A stretch of DNA of 64,000 bases from Salinicola salarius (GTDB lineage Bacteria > Pseudomonadota > Gammaproteobacteria > Pseudomonadales > Halomonadaceae): contig NZ_NHOU01000001.1 in the NCBI RefSeq assembly GCF_002179555.1, positions 62,001 through 126,000 of the forward strand, given 5' to 3'. The notes beneath the pieces were generated by a model. The model was given only the letters and a program-made list of their open reading frames with translations. It made no database searches and was not told the origin of the DNA. This document shows positions 1-8,080 of this stretch, piece by piece. The position numbers and the translations under genes are program-made. Position 1 is the first letter of the stretch; every line of letters starts with the position of its first letter.

Positions 1-1
1 G

Positions 2-274
2 CCCCAGGAGCGACGCAAGCCCGAAATCATCAACGGCTCGCGCAAGCGCCGCATTGCCGCCGGTGCCGGTCTGCAGGTGCCGGATCTCAATCGTCTGCTC
101 AAGCAGCACAAGCAGATGCAGAAGATGATGAAAAAGGCCGGCCAGAAGGGCGGCATGCAGAAGATGATGCGCGGCATGTCCGGCATGATGGGCGGCGGAG
201 GCCCTGGCGGCCCTGGTGGTCCCGGTGGCATGGGTGGTATGGGGGGAATGGGCGGCGGCTTTCCCCGGCGCTGA
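2..274 (+). CDS. ffh: Signal recognition particle protein Ffh, C-terminal part (5' end outside window)
   Basis: This is the last ~90 residues of Ffh, the SRP GTPase that binds 4.5S RNA and signal peptides and delivers ribosomes to FtsY. Only the M domain is visible. The frame opens at base 2 with the 4.5S RNA-binding segment ([13 protein letters not shown]), then [16 protein letters not shown] and a Met/Gly-rich tail rich in GGPGG and GGMGG that ends FPRR. The M-domain motif is decisive, so identity is secure. The NG domain lies upstream of the window. Its partner receptor ftsY lies ~36 kb downstream, and the gene sits just upstream of the rpsP operon, as in many gammaproteobacteria. Confidence 0.95.
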   Translation, partial: PQERRKPEIINGSRKRRIAAGAGLQVPDLNRLLKQHKQMQKMMKKAGQKGGMQKMMRGMSGMMGGGGPGGPGGPGGMGGMGGMGGGFPRR

Positions 275-299
275 TTCGCCCGTGCGTCGCAACAAAAGG

Positions 300-328
300 T
301 TCCCAAGACAGGGTGTTTTCCGTAGAAT
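300..328 (+). promoter_or_regulatory. Candidate sigma70 promoter of rpsP-rimM-trmD-rplS
   Basis: A TTCCCA -35 (300-305), a 17-base spacer and a TAGAAT -10 (323-328) lie 85 bases before rpsP and after the ffh stop codon. The spacing is ideal and both boxes are near consensus, so this is a plausible start for the ribosomal protein and tRNA-modification operon. Confidence 0.55.
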
Positions 329-412
329 GCTGCGTCTTCGTCTCGGGCGAGTGTCCGAGAAGACTCGAATCCGTGGCGTAACGATTAACTTAACCGAAGG
401 ATTATCAACGCA

Positions 413-664
413 ATGGTAACCATTCGTCTGGCACGTGGTGGCGCCAAGAAGCGTCCCTTCTATCACCTGACCGTTAGCGATTCTCGCGTTTCCCGCGATG
501 GCCGCTTCATCGAGCGCGTCGGCTTCTTCAACCCGGTCGCTCGCGGCCAGGAAGAACGCCTGCGTGTCGATCTGGACCGCATCACCCACTGGCAGTCCCA
601 GGGTGCGCAGGTTTCCGATCGCGTGGCCGAGCTGGTCAAAGAAGCTCGCAAAGCTCAGGCCTGA
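413..664 (+). CDS. rpsP: 30S ribosomal protein S16
   Basis: S16 is a small primary-binding protein of the 30S subunit needed for assembly of the 5' domain of 16S rRNA. The 83-residue product starts [19 protein letters not shown] and contains the conserved [14 protein letters not shown] core, matching the family in length and sequence. It is the first gene of the classical rpsP-rimM-trmD-rplS operon, and all four genes are present here in order. The start ATG follows a leader reading GAAGGATTATCAACGCA, which supplies a GAAGGA ribosome-binding site. Confidence 0.97.
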   Translation: MVTIRLARGGAKKRPFYHLTVSDSRVSRDGRFIERVGFFNPVARGQEERLRVDLDRITHWQSQGAQVSDRVAELVKEARKAQA

Positions 665-741
665 GTTCGATCATCATGCCGCAAGCGGCTCGCGAAACGC
701 TGTCGGGTGACCCCTTGCCGAAAGCCGAGCAGGACAAGCCC

Positions 742-1272
742 ATGCAGAATGACGAGACGCAGCACGTGGTGCTGGGGCGTCTGACCAGCCCGCACGGTGT
801 GAAGGGTTGGCTCAAGGTCTATTCGTACACCAGTCCGGCCCAGGGCATCTTCGACTACCCGGTCTGGGTGTTGTCGATGCAGGGGCAGCGCCAGTCGCGA
901 CGTCTGCTCGACGCGCGGCCGCAAGGCAAGAGTCTGGTGGTACGACTGGAAGGTATCGACACGCGGGAGCTGGCAGAGCAGTGGGCCGGTGCCGAGGTGT
1001 CGATCGAGAAAACGGCGCTACCCGAACTGGATAGCGGCGAATATTACTGGCATCAGCTGGAAGGGCTCGAGGTCGAGACTCGCGATGGCGTCAAGCTGGG
1101 TCGAGTCGGCCATCTCTTCGAGACGGGTGCCAACGATGTGCTGGTGGTCAAGCCCTCCGAGGGTAGTCTCGACGATCGCGAGCGATTGCTGCCGTTTCTG
1201 CCTGACGACGTGATCGTTCAGGTCGATCTGGCCGGACGATTCATGATCGTCGACTGGGACCCCGCTTTCTGA
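742..1272 (+). CDS. rimM: Ribosome maturation factor RimM
   Basis: RimM assists maturation of the 30S head and binds S19. The 176-residue product has the N-terminal beta-barrel (VVLGRLTSPHGVKGWLKVYS) followed by a PRC-barrel domain containing GEYYWHQLEGLEV and ending in the conserved DWDPAF. I chose the ATG at 742 because AGGA lies 7 bases upstream and it gives the usual family length. The same frame stays open to an ATG at 676 that would add 22 residues but has no Shine-Dalgarno sequence. It lies between rpsP and trmD as expected. Confidence 0.93.
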   Translation: MQNDETQHVVLGRLTSPHGVKGWLKVYSYTSPAQGIFDYPVWVLSMQGQRQSRRLLDARPQGKSLVVRLEGIDTRELAEQWAGAEVSIEKTALPELDSGEYYWHQLEGLEVETRDGVKLGRVGHLFETGANDVLVVKPSEGSLDDRERLLPFLPDDVIVQVDLAGRFMIVDWDPAF

Positions 1273-1353
1273 AACGCTGCACGTCGACATGACGCGGCGA
1301 TTTCGGGAAACGGCGAACGGCCGATAGTCGGCGGCGGGAAGGAGAAGCGTACC

Positions 1354-2133
1354 GTGTGGATTGGTGTCGTCTCCCTGTTCCCGGAGATGTTCGAGGCCAT
1401 TACCCGGCATGGCGTTACCGGTCGCGCCGTCGAGCGTCGCTTGCTGGAAATGGCTTTCTGGAATCCCCGGGATTACGCCACGGACAGACATCGCACGGTC
1501 GACGATCGTCCTTACGGGGGCGGCCCCGGCATGCTGATGAAGGTCGATACCTTGCGCGGCGCATTGACGGATGCGCGTGCCGGGGCGGAAGCTGCAGGCC
1601 ATCGTCCCAGCGTGATCTACCTGTCGCCTCAGGGGCGCAGGCTGGATCAGGCCGGAGCTCGCGAGTTGGCTTCGCGTGATGGCCTGATCGTCGTGGCGGG
1701 CCGCTATGAAGGCATCGACGAGCGCGTGGTCGAAGCCGACATCGATGAAGAGTGGTCGATCGGCGACTACGTCCTCAGCGGTGGCGAGCTGCCCGCGATG
1801 GTGATGATCGATGCGCTGGCGCGCGAAGTGCCCGGTGTGCTGGGGCACAGTGATTCGGCCAGCGAGGATTCGTTTGCCGATGGCCTGCTGGACTGCCCGC
1901 ACTATACGCGGCCCGAAGTGATCGACGGCCACCGGGTACCGGACGTCCTGCTCAGCGGCAATCACGAATTGATCCGCCGCTGGCGACTGAAGCAATCCCT
2001 CGGGCGCACCTGGCTCAGGCGCCCGGATCTGCTGGAGAGCCGAACGTTGGATCGTGAACAGCGCAAGCTGCTCGACGAATTCATCGACGAACACGTCGCG
2101 GGAAGCACATCTTCCGGCGACGGCGGTGCATGA
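1354..2133 (+). CDS. trmD: tRNA (guanine-N1)-methyltransferase TrmD
   Basis: TrmD methylates G37 of tRNAs that read CUN, CCN and CGG codons, preventing +1 frameshifting. The 259-residue SPOUT enzyme begins at a GTG codon ([13 protein letters not shown]), preceded by AAGGAG at 1340-1345. It contains the trefoil-knot AdoMet site ([13 protein letters not shown] and [14 protein letters not shown]) and the substrate loop [11 protein letters not shown]. Length and motifs are standard. It is third in the rpsP-rimM-trmD-rplS operon. Confidence 0.96.
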   Translation: MWIGVVSLFPEMFEAITRHGVTGRAVERRLLEMAFWNPRDYATDRHRTVDDRPYGGGPGMLMKVDTLRGALTDARAGAEAAGHRPSVIYLSPQGRRLDQAGARELASRDGLIVVAGRYEGIDERVVEADIDEEWSIGDYVLSGGELPAMVMIDALAREVPGVLGHSDSASEDSFADGLLDCPHYTRPEVIDGHRVPDVLLSGNHELIRRWRLKQSLGRTWLRRPDLLESRTLDREQRKLLDEFIDEHVAGSTSSGDGGA

Positions 2134-2254
2134 GGCGACAGACCTTCGAACAGACCTGCGAATAGCGTGATGTTCGAATGCAATAGTCGTCGACATGCGT
2201 CATCCACGAGTCCGATTCCGCCCCGACCGCTTGTCGGACGGGCGTCGGGATCAC

Positions 2255-2277
2255 GAAACGTCTTTCGAAGACGTTTC
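2255..2277 (+). promoter_or_regulatory. Leader hairpin before rplS
   Basis: GAAACGTCTT and AAGACGTTTC form a perfect 10-bp stem around a TCG loop. The hairpin ends 6 bases before the GAGGAG ribosome-binding site of rplS, within a 162-base trmD-rplS gap. A weaker stem (CCGAC/GTCGG, 2223-2237) precedes it. It could modulate rplS translation or stabilise a processed mRNA end; no terminator-like U tract follows. Confidence 0.45.
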
Positions 2278-2295
2278 TTCAACGAGGAGCAAGAC

Positions 2296-2652
2296 ATGAG
2301 CAGCAAGAGTAAAGTGATCCAGGCGCTCGAAGACGAGCAGATGAGCAAGGAAGTCCCGGCGTTCGCGCCCGGTGACACCATCGTCGTCCAGGTCAAGGTC
2401 GTGGAAGGCAGCCGCGAGCGTCTCCAGGCTTTCGAAGGCGTCGTCATCGGCAAGCGTAACCGCGGTCTGAACTCCGCTTTCACCGTGCGCAAGATCTCTC
2501 ACGGTGTCGGCGTCGAGCGTACCTTCCAGACCTACAGCCCGCTGGTGGCCGGTATCGAAGTCAAGCGTCGCGGTGACGTGCGTCAGGCCAAGCTCTACTA
2601 CCTCCGCGAGCGCAGCGGCAAGTCTGCCCGCATCAAGGAAAAGCTGGGCTGA
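2296..2652 (+). CDS. rplS: 50S ribosomal protein L19
   Basis: L19 sits at the 30S-50S interface of the ribosome. The 118-residue product starts [15 protein letters not shown] and contains [28 protein letters not shown] and the conserved C-terminal [19 protein letters not shown]. The start ATG at 2296 is preceded by GAGGAG with good spacing. The open frame extends upstream to 2167, but that extension is not family-like. It closes the rpsP operon and is followed by a strong hairpin terminator. Confidence 0.97.
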   Translation: MSSKSKVIQALEDEQMSKEVPAFAPGDTIVVQVKVVEGSRERLQAFEGVVIGKRNRGLNSAFTVRKISHGVGVERTFQTYSPLVAGIEVKRRGDVRQAKLYYLRERSGKSARIKEKLG

Positions 2653-2717
2653 GTCGGCGCAAGCCGCTGACTTACACGCCCCCGGTCATCCTCGGGAGCG
2701 TGCCCGGCAGGAGCAAC

Positions 2718-2753
2718 GGAAACCCCGCGAGTCGTTCGGCTCGCGGGGTTTCC
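2718..2753 (+). terminator. Hairpin terminator after rplS
   Basis: GGAAACCCCGCGAG (2718-2731) pairs perfectly with CTCGCGGGGTTTCC (2740-2753) around an 8-base loop. The T run is short, but the 14-bp GC-rich stem lies between rplS and xerD and fits an intrinsic terminator. Confidence 0.75.
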
Positions 2754-2804
2754 GCGTTATGATGGAACTCTTTCTTTCCACAGCCGTTTTCGTCTCGGAG
2801 CTGC

Positions 2805-3692
2805 ATGAACGATCACGACCGACGCGATGCCTTTCTCGATGCGCTATGGCTGGAGCGGGGCGTCAGCGAGCATACGCTGAGCGCCTACCGCCGCGATCTG
2901 ACGGCGTGGATCGTCTATCTCGAGGCACAGGACGAGCGGCTGCTGGCGCCCGGCGAGACTACCCTGGCCGATTTCGTCGAGTCCTGTCGTGAGCGCTATC
3001 ACACCCGTTCCATCGCACGGCAGCTCTCCTGCCTGCGACGCTTCTACCGCTGGGCGCTGGCCGAAGGGCTGATGAGTCACGACCCGCTGGCGGAGGTTCA
3101 CTCGCCGCGAGTGCGGCCCGGGTTGCCCTCGACCCTCGAGGAGCACGACGTGGATCGGCTGCTGATGGCGCCGGACGTGGAGACCGCGCTGGGCCTGCGC
3201 GATCGCGCCATGCTGGAAGTGCTCTACGCCTGCGGTCTGCGCGTCTCCGAGCTGGTGGGATTGACCGTATCGGCGGTCAATCTGCGCCAGGGCGTGGTGC
3301 TGATCCGCGGCAAGGGTGACAAGGAACGACTCGTGCCGCTGGGCGAAGAAGCCATGGCCTGGGTCGAGCGTTATCTGCGCCAGGGCCGCAACGAGCTGAT
3401 GAACGACATCCGCCAGCCGCCGCTGTTTCCCGGGCGCCGTGATGGCTTCATGACTCGCCAGACCTTCTGGCACCGGCTCAAGCACTATGCGCAGCTCGCG
3501 GCCATCGACAAGCCGCTGTCGCCGCATACCCTTCGCCATGCCTTTGCGACCCATCTATTGAATCATGGGGCCAATTTGCGTGTCGTACAGATGCTGCTGG
3601 GTCACAGCGACCTGTCGACCACGCAGATCTACACCCACGTGGCCCAGGCGCGTCTGGAAGCGCTGCACGCTCAACACCACCCGAGAGGTTGA
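2805..3692 (+). CDS. xerD: Site-specific tyrosine recombinase XerD
   Basis: XerD acts with XerC at dif to resolve chromosome dimers, activated by FtsK. The 295-residue protein has the N-terminal SAM-like domain (ERGVSEHTLSAYRRDL) and the catalytic domain with the conserved residues: Arg in ACGLRVSEL, His/Arg in SPHTLRHAFATHLL, His in LGHSDLSTTQIYTHV, and the nucleophile Tyr in that last motif. LAEGLM and RPGLPSTL-like segments are typical of XerD rather than XerC. It is followed 2 bases later by dsbC, the conserved xerD-dsbC pair. Confidence 0.95.
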   Translation: MNDHDRRDAFLDALWLERGVSEHTLSAYRRDLTAWIVYLEAQDERLLAPGETTLADFVESCRERYHTRSIARQLSCLRRFYRWALAEGLMSHDPLAEVHSPRVRPGLPSTLEEHDVDRLLMAPDVETALGLRDRAMLEVLYACGLRVSELVGLTVSAVNLRQGVVLIRGKGDKERLVPLGEEAMAWVERYLRQGRNELMNDIRQPPLFPGRRDGFMTRQTFWHRLKHYAQLAAIDKPLSPHTLRHAFATHLLNHGANLRVVQMLLGHSDLSTTQIYTHVAQARLEALHAQHHPRG

Positions 3693-3694
3693 AC

Positions 3695-4444
3695 ATGAGA
3701 AGTCGTCTACTGTTGTCCACCGTCGCCTTGCTGGCTGCCGTTCTGGCACCGGCCGTATCGGCCGAGCCGCCGGCCGATCTTGCCGACAAGCTCAACGCGC
3801 ACGGGGGGCAGCCTCTGCCGATCGAAGCCATCGACGACTCTCCGGTACCCGGGCTCTATGAAGTCCGCCTGCGTGGCGGCAACACGCTCTACTCGGATGC
3901 CGAAGGCCAGTATCTGATCGTCGGCGATCTTTACCAGAATGCCGAGGACGGCATGGTCAACCTGACCGAACAGGCGGCCAACCAGCGACGCAAGGCCCTG
4001 GTCGACGCCGTGCCCGAGGAGCAGCGAGTGATCTACAAGCCGGCCGGCGAGGTCAAGGCCAGGCTCACCGTGTTCACCGATCCCACCTGCCCGTACTGCC
4101 ACAAGCTGCACGCCGAGATGTCCCAGCTCAACGACATGGGCATTCAGGTCGACTATCTGGCCTTCCCCCGGATGGGGCCCAATTCGGATGCGGCGCGACA
4201 GCTCGCCGAGGTGTGGTGTGCCGACAATCGCTCGGAAGCGATGAGCGCGGCATTCCGCGGTGACAGCGTGGAAGCGTCGAAAAGTTGCCAGGCTCCCATC
4301 GCGTCGCAGTATCAACTGGGCGTCGAATCGGGAATTCAGGGCACGCCCGCGATCATTTTCCCCGATGGCAAGATGGTGCCGGGATACCTGCCGGCGAAGC
4401 GGTTGGCGGCCATGCTCGGCATCGATGCCAGCGGCGATAGCTGA
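3695..4444 (+). CDS. dsbC: Thiol:disulfide interchange protein DsbC/DsbG family
   Basis: DsbC is a periplasmic disulfide isomerase that rearranges wrong disulfides. The 249-residue product has a signal peptide (LLLSTVALLAAVLAPAVSA), an N-terminal dimerisation domain (GLYEVRLRGGNTLYSDAEG) and a thioredoxin-fold domain with the redox motif CPYC in DPTCPYCHKLH. A second Cys pair lies further on (EVWC, KSCQAP) and the cis-proline region GTPAIIF is present. ATG 3695 has GAGAGG 6 bases upstream. xerD ends at 3692, so the two genes are probably cotranscribed. Confidence 0.92.
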   Translation: MRSRLLLSTVALLAAVLAPAVSAEPPADLADKLNAHGGQPLPIEAIDDSPVPGLYEVRLRGGNTLYSDAEGQYLIVGDLYQNAEDGMVNLTEQAANQRRKALVDAVPEEQRVIYKPAGEVKARLTVFTDPTCPYCHKLHAEMSQLNDMGIQVDYLAFPRMGPNSDAARQLAEVWCADNRSEAMSAAFRGDSVEASKSCQAPIASQYQLGVESGIQGTPAIIFPDGKMVPGYLPAKRLAAMLGIDASGDS

Positions 4445-4471
4445 TACCCGGCAGGATACCCGCGAGTCCGC

Positions 4472-4500
4472 TTGACAAGGGGGGCTGGGCTTTCTACCGT
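4472..4500 (+). promoter_or_regulatory. Candidate promoter for hom-thrC
   Basis: A perfect TTGACA (4472-4477) is followed by a 17-base spacer and TACCGT (4495-4500), in the 177-base gap between dsbC and hom. The -10 is poor. A small hairpin (GCCCT/AGGGC) just downstream could be part of the leader. No Thr-rich leader peptide is visible. Confidence 0.4.
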
Positions 4501-4621
4501 GACCGCCCTTCAGGGCGCTTTGTGCCGGGAATCCGTACAGCAAAGAATGGAAAGCCGTGACAGCGGCTTCCGCTCCGGAGGGCGATGCGGCGAGTCAATA
4601 TCAGCAGGGGAGAGCGACATC

Positions 4622-5935
4622 TTGGATCCGGTGAGAGTGGGTATCTGCGGGCTGGGCACCGTGGGCGGTGGCACCTTCGACGTTCTGACGCGCAACGCCG
4701 ACGAGATCGCTCGTCGGGCGGGTCGCCCCATCGTCATCGAGCAGGTGGGTGCGCGGCGCGACAATCCTGACTGCGACACTTCCGGGGTCAAGGTGACACG
4801 CGACATTTTCGAAGTCGCGCGCAATCCCGACATCGACGTGCTGGTCGAGCTGATCGGCGGCTACGACGTCGCTCGCGAGCTGGTCATGACCGCGATCGAA
4901 CATGGCAAGCACGTCGTGACCGCCAACAAGGCGCTGATCGCCGTTCACGGCAACGAAATCTTCCAGGCAGCCCACAAGAAGGGCGTCATCGTCGCCTTCG
5001 AGGCTGCCGTGGCCGGTGGCATCCCGGTGATCAAGTCGCTGCGCGAAGGCCTCGGCGCCAATCGCATCCAGTGGCTGGCCGGCATCATCAACGGCACCGG
5101 CAACTACATCCTGACCCACATGCGCGACGAGGGCCGGGCGTTCGAGGACGTCCTCGCCGAAGCCCAGGCGCTGGGCTATGCCGAGGCCGACCCGACCTTC
5201 GACGTCGAGGGCATCGATGCCGCCCACAAGCTGACGATTCTGGCCTCCATCGCCTATGGCGTCCCGCTGCAGTTCGATCGCGCCTATACCGAGGGTATCG
5301 CGCGGATCACTGCCGAGGACGTCGAGCAGGCCGATAACCTGGGCTACACCATCAAGCATCTGGGCATTACCCGGCGGGGCGACAACGGCGTCGAGCTGCG
5401 CGTCCACCCGACCCTGATTCCGAAGGAACGGCTGCTGGCCAACGTGCATGGCGTCAAGAATGCCATTGCCGTGATGGGCGACGCCGTCGGCCCGACGCTC
5501 TACTATGGTGCCGGTGCCGGCGCTGAACCCACGGCCTCGGCAGTGGTCGCCGACCTGCTGGACGTCGCGCGCAACATTGCCACCGCGCATCGTTACCGTG
5601 TGCCCTATCTTGCTTTCAGCGGCATCAACGACGAAGCCAACGCGCTGCCGATCCTGCCGATGGAAGAGATCGTCACGGCCTACTACCTGCGCCTGCTGGC
5701 GGTGGACCGCCCTGGCGTGCTGGCGCGAGTCGCGACGATCCTGTCCGAGCAGACCATCTCGATCGAGGCGATCATCCAGAAGGAAGCCACCGAAGGCGAG
5801 CTGGTGCCGATCATCCTGCTGACGCATCGCACCCGCGAGCAGCACATGAACGATGCGATTCGCCAGCTGGAATCGCTGGCCGATATCGCCGGGCCGGTCA
5901 CGCGGATTCGTGTCGAGTCGCTGGACGAGCAGTAA
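4622..5935 (+). CDS. hom: Homoserine dehydrogenase
   Basis: Hom reduces aspartate semialdehyde to homoserine using NAD(P)H, the branch point to threonine and methionine. The 437-residue product has a Rossmann motif at the N-terminus (GICGLGTVGGGT), the conserved ANKALIA and FEAAVAGGIPVI segments, the catalytic GTGNYILTHM region and a C-terminal ACT domain (LLAVDRPGVLARVATILSEQ) typical of threonine feedback control. I chose the TTG at 4622 because GGGGAGAG lies 7 bases upstream and it aligns with usual N-termini. The open frame continues upstream to 4472 without family-like sequence. thrC follows after a short heptad-repeat spacer. Confidence 0.95.
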   Translation: MDPVRVGICGLGTVGGGTFDVLTRNADEIARRAGRPIVIEQVGARRDNPDCDTSGVKVTRDIFEVARNPDIDVLVELIGGYDVARELVMTAIEHGKHVVTANKALIAVHGNEIFQAAHKKGVIVAFEAAVAGGIPVIKSLREGLGANRIQWLAGIINGTGNYILTHMRDEGRAFEDVLAEAQALGYAEADPTFDVEGIDAAHKLTILASIAYGVPLQFDRAYTEGIARITAEDVEQADNLGYTIKHLGITRRGDNGVELRVHPTLIPKERLLANVHGVKNAIAVMGDAVGPTLYYGAGAGAEPTASAVVADLLDVARNIATAHRYRVPYLAFSGINDEANALPILPMEEIVTAYYLRLLAVDRPGVLARVATILSEQTISIEAIIQKEATEGELVPIILLTHRTREQHMNDAIRQLESLADIAGPVTRIRVESLDEQ

Positions 5936-5948
5936 TAACTTCAGTTCC

Positions 5949-6008
5949 GAGCCGTAAGCCGCGAGCCGCGAGCGGGTTGTGCTCGAAGCCCGCAGCTCGA
6001 AGCTCGTC
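5949..6008. repeat. Degenerate GAGCNNN heptads, facing inward, in the hom-thrC spacer
   Basis: Directly after the hom stop codon the sequence reads in heptads GAGCCGT, AAGCCGC, GAGCCGC, GAGCGGG (5949-5976). After a 4-base gap it runs in opposite orientation as GCTCGAA, GCCCGCA, GCTCGAA, GCTCGTC (5981-6008). The same 7-base periodicity and GAGC core occur after prfB and maeA. The two arms can pair into an imperfect hairpin. Confidence 0.65.
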
Positions 6009-6024
6009 ACTCACGGAGTGAAAT

Positions 6025-7413
6025 ATGCGTTATATCAGTACGCGCGGCCAGGCGCCGGCGCTGAATTTCGAGGAAGTGGTACTGACCGGCATGGCGGTCG
6101 ACGGTGGCCTCTACGTGCCGGAGACGATGCCGCAGCTGTCGCGGGAGGAGCTCGCCTCGATGGCGGGGCTCTCCTACGCCGACATCGCTTTTCGGGTGAT
6201 GAAGCCCTTCGTCGGCGGCGAGATCGACGACGAGACGTTCCGTGGGCTGGTGCATGATGCCTACGCGACCTTCAGCCACGATGCCGTCGTCCCGCTCAAC
6301 CAGCTCGATGCCAACCACTTCCTGCTCGAGCTGTTCCACGGCCCGACGCTGGCATTCAAGGATGTCGCGCTACAGCTGCTGGGGCGCATTCTCGATCATT
6401 TCCTCGCCAAGCGCGGCGAGCGAGCGGTGATCATGGGCGCCACCTCCGGTGACACCGGCTCGGCGGCGATCGAAGGCTGCCGCCACTGCGATCATCTGGA
6501 TATCTTCATCCTCCATCCGCACAACCGGGTTTCCGAAGTGCAGCGGCGCCAGATGACCACAGTGCTGGCGGACAATGTCTTCAACATCGCCATCGAGGGC
6601 AACTTCGACGATGCCCAGGCGATGGTCAAGGCGAGCTTCGCCGACCAGGCGTTCCTCGAGGGCGCACGGCTGGTGGCGGTCAACTCGATCAACTGGGCGC
6701 GCATCATGGCCCAGATCGTCTACTACGTCGCTGCCGGCGTGGCGCTGGGCGCGCCGCATCGCGAAGTCAGCTTCTGCGTGCCGTCGGCCAACTTCGGTAA
6801 CCTCTTCGCGGGCTACATGGCCTACAAGATGGGCCTGCCGGTCAAGCAGTTCATCATCGCCACCAACGCCAACGACATCCTGCACCGCACGCTGGCCGAC
6901 AACGACTTCTCCAAGCGCGACCTGGCGGCAACGCTGGCCCCCTCGATGGACATCGTCGTGTCGTCGAACTTCGAGCGGTTGCTGTTCGACGCCTACGACC
7001 GCGACGGCGATGCAGTTCGCGAGCTGCTCGAGCGCTTCCAGCAGGAGCCGGCCGTGCTGGCCGAGGCGCCGCTCGCCAGGCTGCGCGAGAAGTTCTCCAG
7101 TTTCAGCGTCGACGACGATGCCATCCTCGAGACCATTCGCGACGCGCATCATCGCACCAAGGAGCTGCTCGACCCGCATACCGCCACCGGTTACCGGGCG
7201 GCGGAGCAGGCGCGCGCCGATACGGTGACGCCGATGATCACGCTGGCGACGGCGCATCCGGCCAAGTTTGCCGAAGCCGTGGTCAGGGCCGGCTTCTCCG
7301 GCGTGCCGCTGCCGCCCCACATGGACGATCTGCTCGAGCGCGAAGAGCGCTACAGCGTGCTGCCCGCCGAGTTGAAAGCGGTCCAGGCATTCGTCGCCGA
7401 TAACCGTCGCTGA
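6025..7413 (+). CDS. thrC: Threonine synthase
   Basis: ThrC converts O-phosphohomoserine to threonine with pyridoxal phosphate. The 462-residue protein begins MRYISTRGQAPALNFEEVV and carries the PLP lysine in GPTLAFKDVALQLLG, the phosphate-binding GATSGDTGSAAIEG segment and FCVPSANFGNLFAGY. It belongs to the longer threonine synthase class found in gammaproteobacteria and yeast. The start has GGAG 7 bases upstream. It follows hom, giving the hom-thrC arrangement also known in Pseudomonas, where the kinase thrB is elsewhere. Confidence 0.96.
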   Translation: MRYISTRGQAPALNFEEVVLTGMAVDGGLYVPETMPQLSREELASMAGLSYADIAFRVMKPFVGGEIDDETFRGLVHDAYATFSHDAVVPLNQLDANHFLLELFHGPTLAFKDVALQLLGRILDHFLAKRGERAVIMGATSGDTGSAAIEGCRHCDHLDIFILHPHNRVSEVQRRQMTTVLADNVFNIAIEGNFDDAQAMVKASFADQAFLEGARLVAVNSINWARIMAQIVYYVAAGVALGAPHREVSFCVPSANFGNLFAGYMAYKMGLPVKQFIIATNANDILHRTLADNDFSKRDLAATLAPSMDIVVSSNFERLLFDAYDRDGDAVRELLERFQQEPAVLAEAPLARLREKFSSFSVDDDAILETIRDAHHRTKELLDPHTATGYRAAEQARADTVTPMITLATAHPAKFAEAVVRAGFSGVPLPPHMDDLLEREERYSVLPAELKAVQAFVADNRR

Positions 7414-7452
7414 GACGGGATCGCGCATTGCTGCGTTAACGGGAGAGACGCC

Positions 7453-8073
7453 ATGTTGAAAGTACTGGGAAGAGACAACTCGAACAACGTCAAGAAAGTG
7501 CTTTGGTGCGCGGCCGAACTGGAGCTCGAGTTCGAACGTGTCGATTACGGCGGCGTGCATGGTGGTCTGGATAGCGACGAGTATCGCAAGCTCAATCCCA
7601 ACGGCCTCATTCCGTGTCTGATCGACGGGGAAAGAAGCGTGTGGGAGTCCAACGCCATCGTTCGCTACCTGGTCGCTGCCTATGGCAATGGTGCGCTGCA
7701 GAGCGGCTCTCCCCTCCAGCGAGCCATATGCGATCAATGGATGGACTGGGTGCTGTCGATGCTGGCCGCGCCCTTCCGCGACTTGTTCTTCAACCGCGTG
7801 CGTGCCACCCCCGAGCAGTTCGACGCGGACGCGATGGCACGAGGCCAGTTGCTCGTGGCCGAACGGTTGGCAATCGTCGACAGGGCGCTTGCAAGCCAGG
7901 CATGGTTGTCGGGAGACGCCTTCGGCATGGGTGACATCCCCATGGGATGTTTCGTCCATACCTGGTTCGCGATGGACATCGAGCGCCCCACGCTGCCACA
8001 CCTGGCCGACTGGCATGCACGGCTCGAGACGCGTCCGGCATTCCGCCAGCACGTCATGACCCCGCTCACTTGA
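7453..8073 (+). CDS. Glutathione S-transferase family protein
   Basis: A 206-residue protein with the GST fold: an N-terminal thioredoxin-like domain (MLKVLGRDNSNNVKKVLWCAAELELEFERVD) containing the cis-Pro loop and the glutathione-binding VWESNAIVRYL, then an alpha-helical C-terminal domain with DRALASQAWLSGDAFGMGDIPMGC. The SNNVKKV segment places the usual catalytic Ser near residue 11. The substrate is not predictable. The start has GGGAGAG. It lies between thrC and recJ and the stop is only 7 bases before recJ, suggesting cotranscription. Confidence 0.88.
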   Translation: MLKVLGRDNSNNVKKVLWCAAELELEFERVDYGGVHGGLDSDEYRKLNPNGLIPCLIDGERSVWESNAIVRYLVAAYGNGALQSGSPLQRAICDQWMDWVLSMLAAPFRDLFFNRVRATPEQFDADAMARGQLLVAERLAIVDRALASQAWLSGDAFGMGDIPMGCFVHTWFAMDIERPTLPHLADWHARLETRPAFRQHVMTPLT

Positions 8074-8080
8074 GTTCTGG

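Noticed and set aside
4472-4621. Threonine attenuator leader peptide before hom
   Set aside because: The upstream frame has no run of Thr or Ile codons and no terminator/antiterminator pair was evident.
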